From NCBI RefSeq assembly GCF_013426205.1, contig NC_089423.1, forward strand, positions 2,418,001-2,482,000: a stretch of 64,000 nucleotides of DNA, in the 5' to 3' direction. Below are positions 24,609 through 35,451 of this stretch, in pieces. The notes beneath the pieces were generated by a model. The model was not told the DNA's origin. It did not search any database and saw only the letters and a program-made list of their open reading frames with translations. Both the position numbers and the translations under genes were made by a program. The stretch comes from Metarhizium brunneum. Its lineage: Eukaryota > Ascomycota > Sordariomycetes > Hypocreales > Clavicipitaceae. Each line of letters begins with the position of its first letter. The stretch's first letter is position 1.

Positions 24609-25557
24609 TTGAACGATCATCTTTGACAGATGTAGCCATCCAGTATATCCTTCCTCATGTGCTATTTGCAACAAACATACACACGCTACTCATCCATGCT
24701 ACTGGAGCCAAAGGCACTCAAAACGGGAACAGAAAATAGTGTATTTCATCAACTATACTGTAAAGTAAGTGGGGAGGAAAAAGGGTTTTTATGTGTTTTC
24801 GACATTTTGACCGTGCCAGCTGGACGCAATTGGGACCAAACCGGGGTTTTACAGTCTCTTGCCGCAAAACGGAGCGGCTGGGTGGCGTATTCACTGTACT
24901 CATAGGCGGGAAATGATCTTCCCTTTTGAAATATACAACCTCATATTTGCATGTTGCGGTGTCACGGAGTGTTGACTGACTTATAAATCTAATAGGTCAA
25001 TATTGTCATGGTAAAGATATCACTAGGTCCTGCAGCAAAAACTTTGGCCACCACGCCCAGATGTCTTTTCAAGTCCCAAAAGCTATTTAATCACCTAGCA
25101 CATATATGCCTTTGTATGCAGATACATGATGATTTGGGCGTTCTAGATGCTGGTACCATTCACGGCGATGTATGCAAGTGTAAGTCATGGCTGAACCGTA
25201 CATCACGTAGAAATCCAATAGTGCACAGTTTCAAGGGATTCTAAAGTTATATTGATTGCCAGTACATCCGCCTTCCATGGTTTGCCGCTCTCCATAATTC
25301 TTTCGAATGTCCTCTGTCAGTCCTAATTTAGCACCGCGGACAAACGTGCCCTTTCTTATTTTGTTGTCAACACGCCCGCGTAGGCGTTACAGTTCCATTT
25401 CTCGTATTTTGCCTCCCTTGAATTCGTCAAAGGCTAGGCAGGTAGACTAACAATCGACAGGATGGCTTTTGATCATGTGAGTTGGTTTGTAGTGTCGATT
25501 GCTACGAAACGAGCGAGATGTAGAGATATTGGCCCGTTTCTCATCTGCTCGATCCAT
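24609..25557. other. convergent intergenic region
   Basis: The 3' sides of the stomatin-like gene and of the Cys-rich GPI protein gene meet here. No conserved open frame is seen; short open frames are below 100 codons. Confidence 0.4.
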
Positions 25558-26334
25558 TTATAAGAGAAGAACAGCGGCTAGGAGACCCAGCAGGATGCTG
25601 GGGCTGTTGATAGCACCAGCGCCTGTTGGGGAAGGGGAAGGATTCTTTTTGTCATCAGTAGGTGAAGCACTACTGGCAGTAGGGGTACTGTCACCCGAGC
25701 TAGATCCAGATCCAGATGTCGAAGCAGTAGCAGAACTGGATCCAGAGGCAGAGCCGCTGCCACTGTCAGTGGTCTTGATACTTGGAGCGACATGGAGGGA
25801 ATATGTGCTGGTGGCACTGCTGCCCTGGGTCGTTGTAACTCTGCTAGAGATATCAGAGGTCGCGGCCACAGAGCCAGAGGTCGTGGTGACAGAGCCCGAG
25901 ACGGATCCAGACGCAGGTCTTTGAGGCCCGCTGCACTGGGTGGTGCCGGCACAGCTAGTTCCGGCAATGCAGAATATACCATTGCTCTGGGAGCAGCATT
26001 GAGAGCCCCCGGGGGCGCAGGACTTGCCACACTTAACACGGTCTCCTTCACAGGTGTTGGAAGGTGGACCATAGCAGGTGTGTCCAAGGGGACAGCATCC
26101 ATCTCTCTGGCAGCCGTATCCGACCCTACAGAAGGTGCCCTCTGACTGCGAGCAACACTGAGCACCGATGTCGATACAGCTGTCACCGCAAGCAGTACCC
26201 GTGTCGCACGCAGCAGAAGCTCGGAGAGAGAGGGCCTTGAGATCACCAATAGGTGAGGTCATGGACTCGAAGGGAACCTTGTCGGCAGCAACGAGCCCAG
26301 CCAGGGAGAGAATAACAGCCGAGGCGAGCATCAT
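25558..26334 (-). CDS. secreted Cys-rich GPI-anchored cell-surface protein
   Basis: Single exon, 258 residues from ATG 26334. The start MMLASAVILSLAGLVAADKV is a classic signal peptide; longer in-frame starts upstream would bury it. Residues about 43-140 hold a dense set of cysteines in two related units: CGDSCIDIGAQCCSQSEGTFC and CGKSCAPGGSQCCSQSNGIFC, each close to 21 residues. Between them is CQRDGCCPLGHTCYGPPSNTC. Residues about 145-235 are a Ser/Thr/Gly stalk likely to be heavily O-glycosylated. The C-terminus (INSPSILLGLLAAVLLL) is a hydrophobic GPI-attachment tail. The Cys spacing recalls granulin-like or chitin-binding-like folds, but I cannot assign a family. A structural or adhesive wall protein is the likely role. 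Confidence 0.85.
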   Translation of the reverse strand: MMLASAVILSLAGLVAADKVPFESMTSPIGDLKALSLRASAACDTGTACGDSCIDIGAQCCSQSEGTFCRVGYGCQRDGCCPLGHTCYGPPSNTCEGDRVKCGKSCAPGGSQCCSQSNGIFCIAGTSCAGTTQCSGPQRPASGSVSGSVTTTSGSVAATSDISSRVTTTQGSSATSTYSLHVAPSIKTTDSGSGSASGSSSATASTSGSGSSSGDSTPTASSASPTDDKKNPSPSPTGAGAINSPSILLGLLAAVLLL

Positions 26335-27544
26335 GATACAAGTCGGAGAAGAACTCGGCTGGATACAACAAAAGACGAGAATCAAATGCGAGAACCAAAT
26401 GAGGATAGAAACAGAGAGAACTTGTGTTTCCGGAACAAGACAAAACGCCAAGTTAAATGTGTTGGCCACAGGAGAAGATGAGCGGTGAGCAAAGGCCATC
26501 CCATCTTATTATAACACGGACCATCGCAGAAATATGTATGTTGGCTTCTGGGCCACAACGGAGTGAGCCTGACCCTAGAAGGTTTGATATGCCAGGGTCC
26601 TTGAATGACTGTCTGCTTGGTCTGTGAGTGATTCTCTCGCAGCATCGTGCTCACCAGCGCTGGCGATAGGACACCCTGACCTACAACAAATAAGTCCAAT
26701 TAGCAAAGCGAAGCCATTCTCAGCCCAATTGACCGAGCCAGGATCTTGCGGATCACTTACGCCACAAGCTGAGTCCCGAATGGATTAAGGACTAAAGGCT
26801 TGCTCCGCTGCCTTGTCAGGCAAGCCTCAATACAGATCTGCGGAATATTACATTATGAATGGCCGCCACAGGCTAAGAACCACCCTTGTCACCTAGATAG
26901 CGTATTCTCTCTCCGCAAGATGAATTTTCGGTTGAGGGGAGATATGCAGGAACAAAGTGCGGCTGATATTTGGCCACACTCTGTTAAGAAAAGCCTCAAA
27001 GAAGGGACACACAGGAGCCAGCCTGAAGTTCAACAGCATCGGGAAGATAACGATGACAGCAAATTGTGTGCCAGGTTTGTACAATGCTCTCCCATTCACA
27101 TTTTTCTAAAACCAGTTGATAATATCGGGCAATTAGTATTATTTATTTATCGGTATCCCGGAAATGCAGTGTGTATAAGTGCGGTATAATCCCAAACCGC
27201 GTTTGTCGTCTCATGCCTGAGTGGACACTGGAGATTGTGAGCGCCTGCTGATTTTTAAATTTAGACTCGCTGCAAAGATCATCATGGTCTTGACCAGTCA
27301 GCAGGTGGAAATAGAGACAGAGATTTGAATTCTGACTTTGTCTGCCAGGGAATCCGGGTCATCTAAGAGACTGTGTCTTTGAGTAAAATTGTATCAGCCT
27401 TCGCCTCCTGTCTTGATGCACCGAAAGTGGTTGGCGTTTGCTTGTATCGGTCGAAGGTCAATCTCATCACGATCTCGTAAACGCTTGCTGCAGATCGTAT
27501 GTCCGTCTGAAGTGTGTGAGTAAATACCCCTGCGTCTTTTGGAG
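26335..27544. other. intergenic region upstream of the Cys-rich GPI gene
   Basis: The minus-strand sequence around 26503-26515 (TTATAATAAG) could be a TATA-like element about 175 bases before the start of the GPI protein. The rest, up to the end of the Mer3-related gene, shows no supported gene. Confidence 0.4.
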
Positions 27545-28687
27545 TCAGGAAACCTGATGAAAAGAATGAACCACTGTGCCGACTATCTCCTCGCAGGCCA
27601 ACCTGAGTCCAATCTTCTCGCCACGCTTAAGCTCCAAGCCCAGAATCAGTTGTTTGTGTTCCGCAAGCTTATTCACACTCCCGTGCCAAAACCAAACAAG
27701 TCTCCCGTCGCCGCCTTCCATCACTAACGTAACCCAGGGGTTGTTTTTATTCCAGAGTGGTACCTGGTCATTCTCGTACGCCAGCACAACACGACAAACC
27801 CAAAGCGGAGATTGTAACATCTCGGGTTGATCATGCTGATGGTCACCACGGGGAAGTCTATCAACTAATGCGTAATCTTTGATGATGTCGAACTGGCAAC
27901 ACAACTTGGGGAACCCAGCAAGCTGTTGCAACAAGTTGTGACCGAATGGTGGGTTGCGGCTCATCAACCTTTCAATGTTGCAGAAATCGGTCTGGGCCAA
28001 TTGGTGAATACTCTTTATACCACTTCGAAATAATTTCTCCATTTTCACAGAACCAATACCATCAACCAAGAGCAGTTCTTGGCCAGCCCCTTCCCACACA
28101 CCAGATTTAACACTCCGCAAAACGTCCAAGACCACATTTACGCCCCTGCCGTCCCGTCTTAGTCCCAAAATGTCCGTGAGGCATCGTAGGGTTCGGTCTA
28201 GAAGCGCATAGATGCGGCCTCTTTCTTGATAAAGCTCTTTTCTCGCAGCCCCGGATATCTTGTTGGGCCATCCAGTGCGGAGAAGGTCTATCTGAACTAA
28301 GAGGAAGACCTTGTGCCATGGTTGAGTAATTGCTTCTTTGATGGTATATGGGATCGCCGTGTGATCGTTGATTTCGCGAAAGAGATTTCTTTCGGCTTGT
28401 TTCAAGGGGAAAGAACGAAATTCGCTTGCGAGGCAGGACTTGTAGAGGACTTGCCGTCGATCCGGAGCTTGTGAGATGCTGCACAGAGCTTTCATAGTGA
28501 CAGAAGAAAGCTTATATCTTAATTGCACTTCATGAATGTTGGACTCCATATCTTCGGTACTAGAATGAACTGGTTCTGTAGCCCCGACGGATTGTGTGCT
28601 AGGGCGAGGCTCGGGCGTACTTTTCTTGTTACGATCCATGTCGGCGTGCGTCGATGAGCTGGCATAGGTTTCAGCGTCAGGGTTCAT
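27545..28687 (-). CDS. stand-alone Sec63-domain protein related to the meiotic helicase Mer3/HFM1 (helicase core missing)
   Basis: One exon, 380 residues. After a unique Ser/Thr-rich leader of about 50 residues, the sequence matches the part of Mer3/HFM1 that follows the helicase: LRYKLSSVTMKALCSI, EFRSFPLKQAERNLFREIN, a helical region with WPNKISGAARKELY, the helix-hairpin-helix-like VDGIGSVKMEKLFRSGIKSI, and LMSRNPPFGHNLLQQLAGFP. RNPPFG is typical of the HFM1 branch of Ski2-like helicases. Full Mer3 has about 700 further residues of RecA-like helicase and winged helix before this; none of those motifs is found in the 1.8 kb upstream on the same strand. Mer3 unwinds recombination intermediates during meiotic crossover formation. 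This copy may be a retained fragment, a domesticated Sec63-only protein, or a recent pseudogene; the frame is fully open, which favours the first two. Confidence 0.75.
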   Translation of the reverse strand: MNPDAETYASSSTHADMDRNKKSTPEPRPSTQSVGATEPVHSSTEDMESNIHEVQLRYKLSSVTMKALCSISQAPDRRQVLYKSCLASEFRSFPLKQAERNLFREINDHTAIPYTIKEAITQPWHKVFLLVQIDLLRTGWPNKISGAARKELYQERGRIYALLDRTLRCLTDILGLRRDGRGVNVVLDVLRSVKSGVWEGAGQELLLVDGIGSVKMEKLFRSGIKSIHQLAQTDFCNIERLMSRNPPFGHNLLQQLAGFPKLCCQFDIIKDYALVDRLPRGDHQHDQPEMLQSPLWVCRVVLAYENDQVPLWNKNNPWVTLVMEGGDGRLVWFWHGSVNKLAEHKQLILGLELKRGEKIGLRLACEEIVGTVVHSFHQVS

Positions 28688-30548
28688 AATTGCGCTCGTC
28701 GCTCGATGCTGTTCTTTGACACTCCTCTATGCTGGGATTCCAATATGAAGCGTCTGACAGTTTGAGTTACGGTGATTAATTACTGTCTAATGGCAAGTGA
28801 CCGGGCAATTTTGTCACGAGGCAAGCGCGATCCCGAGGGCAGGAGCGGCCCGCAAGCCAAGGCAACGACGAACAGTGTTTGTATTTTGTAGAATGTAAAG
28901 TAGATAATGTGATAATAATTCAACTTCCACCCAGCTACCACCATACTACGATGCTTCTTTGTCATCAAGTTCGACTTCCTAGGACATCATGTGATGCCAT
29001 TGTTGTAGCTACTAGCAGGGGCTTACAGGGCGTTGAATTGAAAGAGTTGATCTGAGCCGTGGCTTCCAGCTGCTATATATATCCTTCATCTGAACGCTCC
29101 GAGGGAGAAAGGGTTGACCGTAATGGCTGTAAGGAGAACTTTCATAGGCCGTGCTGAGACTCAAGATACTAGAAAATGTTGGCGAATACTCGGCGACGAG
29201 CATGTTGGTATGTTGGTTGATGGAGCAGATATCAAGCTCACGAATTGAAACCATCCATCTGCCACAGCAGCTTTTCTAAACGCTCTTCGCAGATCGTACT
29301 AGCTTGAAGGAGGAAAGTGAATTAGGAAGTTTTGACTGAGAGACCGAGAATTCGCTTTTTAATGATGTAACTTGCCTAGCAAACCTTATAATATGATTTC
29401 AGAAACCGCTCGGGTGTTTTCTGACTTACGAGCCGCATATTTCGGATCTCATACCGCAGGTGCATCAAGACGAGGTCGAAGTCAAGACAATGTCTCCGTG
29501 GACTGTTTCTTCGATGAGTTTGTCCTGCCTAGCGGTACTGGCGAGGAATGTTGCACATTGGGCACCCAAAATGAACTTCCATTGTTCATAGTGCCGTCCT
29601 GAAATTGTATACTAGTTCCAGTGAGGCGTTTTCGGAAAGCAAGGCGCCACAGAATCGGCCCGCGCCTAGAACAAACTTCAGTCTTGTACAATCTAGGTAA
29701 GATCGTCAGGCTACGATAATAAATACAAGTCGCCTTTCCTTTGAACACCCCATCTAGCCGCAAGCGATGCATGGAGTGAGATCCCAGAGAGGTATCGGGT
29801 GGTAGCTGAGGATAGCTTGTTCTATACTGTTACACTCCTGGCGTCGAATGTACCCGGCGTCTCGTCTACAAATCGTCACATGCTCCATTTTGTAGCGCAC
29901 CGTCGCACTCGCATCACCTAGACTCCTCGGCAATACAATTTCAGAGGATAGCGAACGAAATCTGTTGTTGTCCAAGAGCGTTAGTTTGCCACTGAGGGGT
30001 AACGAGAAGTAACTTTCCAAGGGGCGAAAGCCCGAGAGCGAGGTATATTGTGGTGACTCAGACAGTGATGCTCGTAGTCTTGTTCCAACTGTTCTGTCGT
30101 CAGGTAGTTTTGTAACGAGGGGAAATAGAAGAAGCCATGCCTGTGGTTAATAAACAAGATGGAACCAAGGCGATGGAACATACGACCTGTGTATGGCAAA
30201 TGAAAGGCTCAGCTGGTCTATTAGAGCGAGGTATTGCACAAAGATGTTCACCCGTACAGACTAGGCAGATGAGGATTGAAGCTAGGGAAGTCACGGTAAA
30301 GGCAACTGTCCAAACAGTTCTTGCTTATTCCGCCGATTGGCAACAGTTGGCACGAAATATATAAGGCAAGAGCAGGAGGCAGTGATACAACGTGAAAAAA
30401 AAAATCCACCACATACCCAAACACGAAGTTCTTTACTCATTCACGTATGTATATGATTTGAAGGACCTCGGAATTGTCCTAATACTCTCTCTACCTGCCT
30501 GTGTTTACTCCGTCCACATTTTCGCGAGAGACTTGTCAGGTTATCATC
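28688..30548. other. intergenic region between the Mer3-related gene and the M4 protease
   Basis: This 1.9-kb spacer separates divergent genes. No helicase remnant of Mer3 and no other protein family is recognised on either strand. Open frames are at most about 90 codons. The 150 bases before 30549 contain a T/C-rich stretch that may be the promoter of the protease gene. Confidence 0.45.
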
Positions 30549-31982
30549 ATGTCTTGCAACTGCTTCATAGTGCCGCCTCACCTACTCAAGGCAATAGCAA
30601 ATTCGACTCACAATTCAGAAGAGATCCGCAAGTCCGCCCAAAATGGGCTGGAATTACATGCCAAGTTGACTGATGCTCGCAAAAATCGTTTGGCTTCTCT
30701 AAGCCAGCCTCGGGGTGCTCGTGGTGAGGTTCCTGCTCCTCGTCCCGCACCTTTTATTCCAGAGACGGTGCTGCATCATCTATCCATTGCTGAAGATGTT
30801 GACGAGGCCGTCCGCCAACGTGCCAAAAGAGACTTGGAGCATTTTCAGTCGCTGATGGCACCCAAAGGTTCTTAGGGTTTCACTCGCAGTTTCTGCTTTT
30901 TGGTCAGAGAATGCTAACTGTGAATGGAATCACAGCCGAACCCCAAGAAGAATCGCAATCCATGGTAAAGCCAAAGAAAGATCCAAAAGATGCACCATAT
31001 CGAGCCGTCTACGATGCTGAACACGTAACCGAACCAACAGAGCTGCCTGGGAAGTTGAAGAGGGCCGAGGGCCAGCCCAAGACAAAGGATAATGCTGTCA
31101 ATGAAGCTTATGACAATGTCGGTGCCGTCTTGGATTTCTACAGGAAGAAGTTCCACTGGAAATCGATCGACAACAAGAATTGTGATGTCATCTCGTCAGT
31201 TCACTTTGGCGAGAGCTACGAAAATGCCTGTTGGTTGATTCCCCGTCTATATTGCCCTCCTGCGTATGAACTAATATGAAATGGCAGTCTGGGACCCGGA
31301 ACAAATGATGATGGTTTTTGGTGATGGTGGAGAGTTTTTGAGCAACTTTACAAACTGCATCGATGTTATCGGGCATGAGTTGACCCATGCTGTCACGGAG
31401 CACACCAGCCCTCTCGTCTATGCAGACCAGCCAGGCGCCTTGAATGAACACATCTCTGATGTCTTTGGCATCATGATCAAACAAAAGAAGGAGAACGAGA
31501 CTGCTGAAAAGGCCGACTGGCTGGTCGGTGAAGGCTGTCTCCTGCCTGATGTTAAAGGATTGGCCCTCCGCAGCATGAAAGCCCCAGGAAGTGCATACGA
31601 CGATCCACGATTCGTAAGTATACTCTATTATATCTTCAACTCCTTTATATCCCCTAACTATTTTTAAAAGGGAAAAGATCCTCAGGTCGATAATATGAAA
31701 GACTACAAGAAGACGTACGAGGACGGAGGAGGAGTTCACATCTTCTCCGGCATTCCGAACAAGGCCTTCTATCTTGCATCCGTTGCCTTTGGGGGCTACT
31801 CGTGGGTGAAGGCGGGGCAGATTTGGTGGAAGGCTATGAACAGTGGGAAGATTCCGGCTCGATGCAGTTTTACACAATTTGCCGATGTTACCGTGGATTG
31901 TGCTGAAGAAGAATTTGGCAAAGGTGCTGCAGAAATTGTCCGCAAGGCATGGACCGATGTTGGTGTCACTCGCGTTATCTAG
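30549..31982 (+). CDS. thermolysin-family (M4) metalloprotease with protealysin-like propeptide
   Basis: Four exons (30549-30867, 30936-31229, 31288-31613, 31671-31982) give 416 residues. The start MSCNCFIVPPHLLKAIANS resembles the short propeptide of protealysin, with the I/V-P-P-x-L-L motif, and not a signal peptide. The catalytic core has NAFWDPEQM (made across intron 2), GHELTHAVTEH near residue 233 with the two zinc His and the catalytic Glu, GALNEHISDVFG with the third zinc ligand, and the second active-site His in DGGGVHIFSGIPNKAF. It ends GAAEIVRKAWTDVGV. All catalytic residues are present. M4 peptidases are mainly bacterial; protealysin-type members lack a secretion signal and can act inside host cells. 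Introns with good branch points (TGCTAAC, ACTAAT) show that the gene is established in this genome. Horizontal origin is an inference. Confidence 0.9.
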
Positions 31983-34089
31983 GAGGGTGACAATTGGTGC
32001 AGTCCGTGGTGAAGGTGAAAAGCATATTTACATTGCTCAGTTGATGTATGCTATCATGACTCTTGTTACCTAAGTACCTTGATGCAACAAAATATCGTTT
32101 GTGTATTGACTTGAGTTCCTTACAAGGTGTGACAGGGCCAATATGCGCAACTTAGCAAGGATAAGGTAAATCCCAAAGTCAGAAACATGCATGCTAGCTC
32201 GCGACTCGTCCTTAGCGATAAAGTTGGTGACGACCGAGGCAGGCTCGCAAATATATTTGCTCATAATCAACGGAGAAGCTACCCTAGGAAAGTGATGTCT
32301 CACAGTAGGGGGGCAAATATAGATGGACATACCAGGTGGGTGGCTATCACACACGATACTATAATATACTCTAGCATATTGCTGTATACAGGCCTATGGT
32401 TTCTCAAAGACTAGACTATGAGTTCTAGGACCATCCCGACCATGAGTCGTGAACCCCAGCAAACTTTAACATTTGTAACGTTCGACTTGCTTGCCGTGGC
32501 AACGTTTCCACCAACATCAACAAACCTTTTTTTGGCATGTGTTTTCGTAAATCCATGGCTACTCTCCACCCAGCCGCCAGCATATGTTTAGGCGTACGAT
32601 ATCGTTTTAATTTTTTGGATTTGAATGTTAGTTGATATGGCTCGTCATTAGCGCAGGGATATGAGAGCATCAATCTCGCTGTTCAGTCCGTACTTTTCGC
32701 GGCCTGCATAGCCCCCCCTCCCCGCCCTCGGTAGAATCCGAGCAGTTATAGATCAATCTCACTCATCCCATCTCCTCCATACGGAGTACTACTACGTACC
32801 TGGGCTGCCTTTCGGTAGATTTTGTGCGCACAGATATCATATGGTGGCGCAGTCATTCACGGGGGGCAGCAGACCCGGGAACTGCACGATCGTTTCCCGC
32901 CTCGCCTGTCCCCAACATGTCAATGCATTTCGTTGAAGCGAAATCGTACCTTCACCTGAGGCCAACGGACAATGTGTTTCACAAAAAAAAAATATTAAAA
33001 AATTTAATATAACAGGCCCAGCCCACAATGCCGAGCCAACATCGTGCCATAACAAGAATGTGCGTCCAAACAACCCCGTGCAGGTGAAATTACACATGCA
33101 TGCACGGCGAGCAGAGCATGTCCGTACAAATGCAAGCGCCTGCCTGCATGTGGTTACTTGGTACCTGCATCTGGCCCACTGGGCATTCTCCTCACGGGGC
33201 ATTCTGGCACCCTTGCTGGAGTCATTCGGTTCGCCGATATGGCCACATAGAACAGGGGTGCACTGGGTAGCAACGAGGGGGGAAAGCAGGAGAAAAAGCA
33301 GGGGCTGCGAGACAATCCATTCTTGGGCCCAATTTCCTGTTAGGGGCATGACCGACATTGCTGTTGGTCGGGGATGCGTCTTGGTTGGCTGCGGTGTTGC
33401 CCTTTGTCGTGTCCCTGAAACAATTGTTCAATGCGCTCGAGTCTGATGAGACTGACCGTGGACGAGGATAATGTCTCAGGGCAGGCTGTACGTGGAAGTA
33501 TTGTCCCGAAAAAGAAGGAAAAAAGACGCTGAAATAAAAAGAAGAAGGACGCTTTATTTATTTTATGTATGTGTGTAAAGACGATCGATGATAGTCTAAA
33601 GCTGTCTACCAAGTGCAAATCAAACTGGGCCTTCCAATCCCGCCCGCTAGGTATCCATGTAATCAAATATCCACAAGCACACCCGTCTTTCGTGAGTCGT
33701 CGCATTAGCCGCCTCTCAAAGACACCCTGCCCATTATATCTATCTATTTGGCTAGGCAGCCCAAAATAAAAATCGCAAAAAAAATATCAGAAAATTCCTC
33801 GTCGAAAGAGGGTCAAAGCAAATCTCCACATCAAAACCAAACACCAGCGTGAAGTCTTCATAGCCAAGAGCCAAGTTGTGTGCCAGAAATGGTCTCTTTG
33901 TAAATTAATAAGAAAATTCGAGTCGAATTGTAAAAATTAGATGGTCTGCTCTCCGTGTACCGAGCGGTATATCCACTGTGCTTCATACTACATGCTGCAT
34001 CTCATGACCAAGAAACTGTACAACCAGAATAGAAGAGTTGGATCTTTTTTTTTTAAGAAAAATCAAAGCAATTGATGCTTTCGGCACAT
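31983..34089. other. gene-free convergent region
   Basis: About 2.1 kb between the M4 protease (+) and GH16 (-) 3' ends. It contains a TACGGAGTA nonamer at 32780-32788 and an A/T-rich block near 32980-33012. No protein is recognised. The part near 33440-34080 is A-rich and probably includes the GH16 3' untranslated region. Confidence 0.45.
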
Positions 34090-35451
34090 TTACAGGAACA
34101 GCTGGGCCATGGCAATGCCAGCACCAACCAGGAGAGAACCACCAATGGCGGCGGCACTGCGAGGAGCGGCACCAGGAACGACGGTGGTAGGGACGGTGGT
34201 GGGAGCAGAGGTGGCCGAGCCCCTCGAGCTGGTGAGCGTAGCGCTGGCGGTAGAGTTGGAGGAAGCCGAGGCAGAGCGGGAGACGGTGGTGATGGTGGAG
34301 TTGGCCGAAGACGTCTTGGACTCGGGGGCCGTGGTGGTGGAAGGCTTGCTGGAATCGGTCTCGGTCTGGGTAGCAGAAGCCTTGGAGGAGCCAGAGGCAG
34401 AGGCAGAGACGGAAGCAGAAGCAGAAGCAGAAGCAGAGCCGGAGGCGGAGGCGGAGGGAGAAGGGTCCTTGCTGCTGTCACCCTTGACGACCTTGATGCT
34501 CTCCCAGCTGCCCGACTTGTCACCGTAGATGTACTCCTTGATGCCACCGTTGGCGGGGCTGTCCTTGCCGGCGTAGTCGACAATGGAGACGCTCTTGTAA
34601 TAGGCGTTGAAGGGAGCCTTGGAGAAGTCGGTGAAGCCGCCAGCCCACTGACGAGTGCCCTCAGGAGAGTTCTTGCCACCAGCGCACCAGGTTCCGAGCT
34701 TGATCTGCATGGGAGTCTGGGGGAACTTGGCGCCGACAGTCGCGGCATCGAGCACTCGGACGCTCTGGTCGTCGATCATCCAGTTGACCTGCTTGGAAGT
34801 CCACTCGACGGTGTACGTGTGGAAGGAACCAGTGGGATTACCAATGCGGTGGTACTTGCCGCGGTCGTAGGTGGTAGTGTCTCCCTTGCTGAAGTAGTTG
34901 GTCTGGACCTGGACGTCGTCGGAGCCGACAAATTCCCAATCAATCTTGTAAGTGAGAGCCTCATGTTAGCACTTTTCACACAACACAGCAATCAACCCAA
35001 TTTTCAGCCTGGCAATGAGAACTTACCTCATCGAGATCATCAGACTGCAAGACAGCCGAGGTAATAATACCGGCTCCGGGAGCTGCCTGCATAACTACAT
35101 CGACACGGCCGAAGAAGATGTACTTGCCAGTCTCAATGGTGGGAGCGTTGGTCTCGGTCTGGATGGTAAAGACGGCGCCATTATCCTTGTACGAAAGCTT
35201 GGTACCTTCGGCTTCCGAGAAGATGGAACAAGCTCCCTTGGTGAAGTCGCAATCGGACTTGCCGCCAAACGCAGAGTCGGCAGGACAGTCATCTGTAGTG
35301 GCTCTGTCAGTTCACCCTCCAATGTTTATATTTCAAGTTTTCAAGGCGATTGTTTCCTACCACGCTCTGTAGGTTTACACTTGCTGAACGTCTGTCCAGC
35401 GGAGAGAGTTGCCAAAGCAAGAGTTACAATGGACACAGATTTGGAGAACAT
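34090..35451 (-). CDS. GPI-anchored GH16 transglycosylase, CRH family (chitin-beta-glucan crosslinking)
   Basis: Three exons on the minus strand (35451-35361, 35292-35027, 34944-34090) give 403 residues. The start MFSKSVSIVTLALATLSAGQ is a signal peptide. The GH16 active site is DEIDWEFVG, assembled exactly at intron 2 (DE/IDWEF), with the nucleophile and acid/base Glu and the helper Asp. FGGKSDCDFTKGAC, YIFFGRVDVVMQAAPGAGI and the segment around HTYTVEWTSKQVNWMIDD fit the CRH (Crh1/Utr2/Crf) subfamily, and AGGKNSPEGTRQWAGG is typical. The last 130 residues are a Ser/Ala/Thr-rich stalk followed by a GPI tail (AAAIGGSLLVGAGIAMAQLFL region). CRH enzymes link chitin to beta-1,6- or beta-1,3-glucan in the wall. 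No CBM18 chitin-binding module is present. A TATA-like stretch (TTTATACT, minus strand) is around 35495-35505. Confidence 0.95.

Noticed and set aside
34072..35064. 330-codon open frame on the plus strand, Gly/Arg-rich
   Set aside because: It is antisense to the Ser/Ala-rich stalk and core of the GH16 gene, which has a complete signal peptide, active site and GPI tail.
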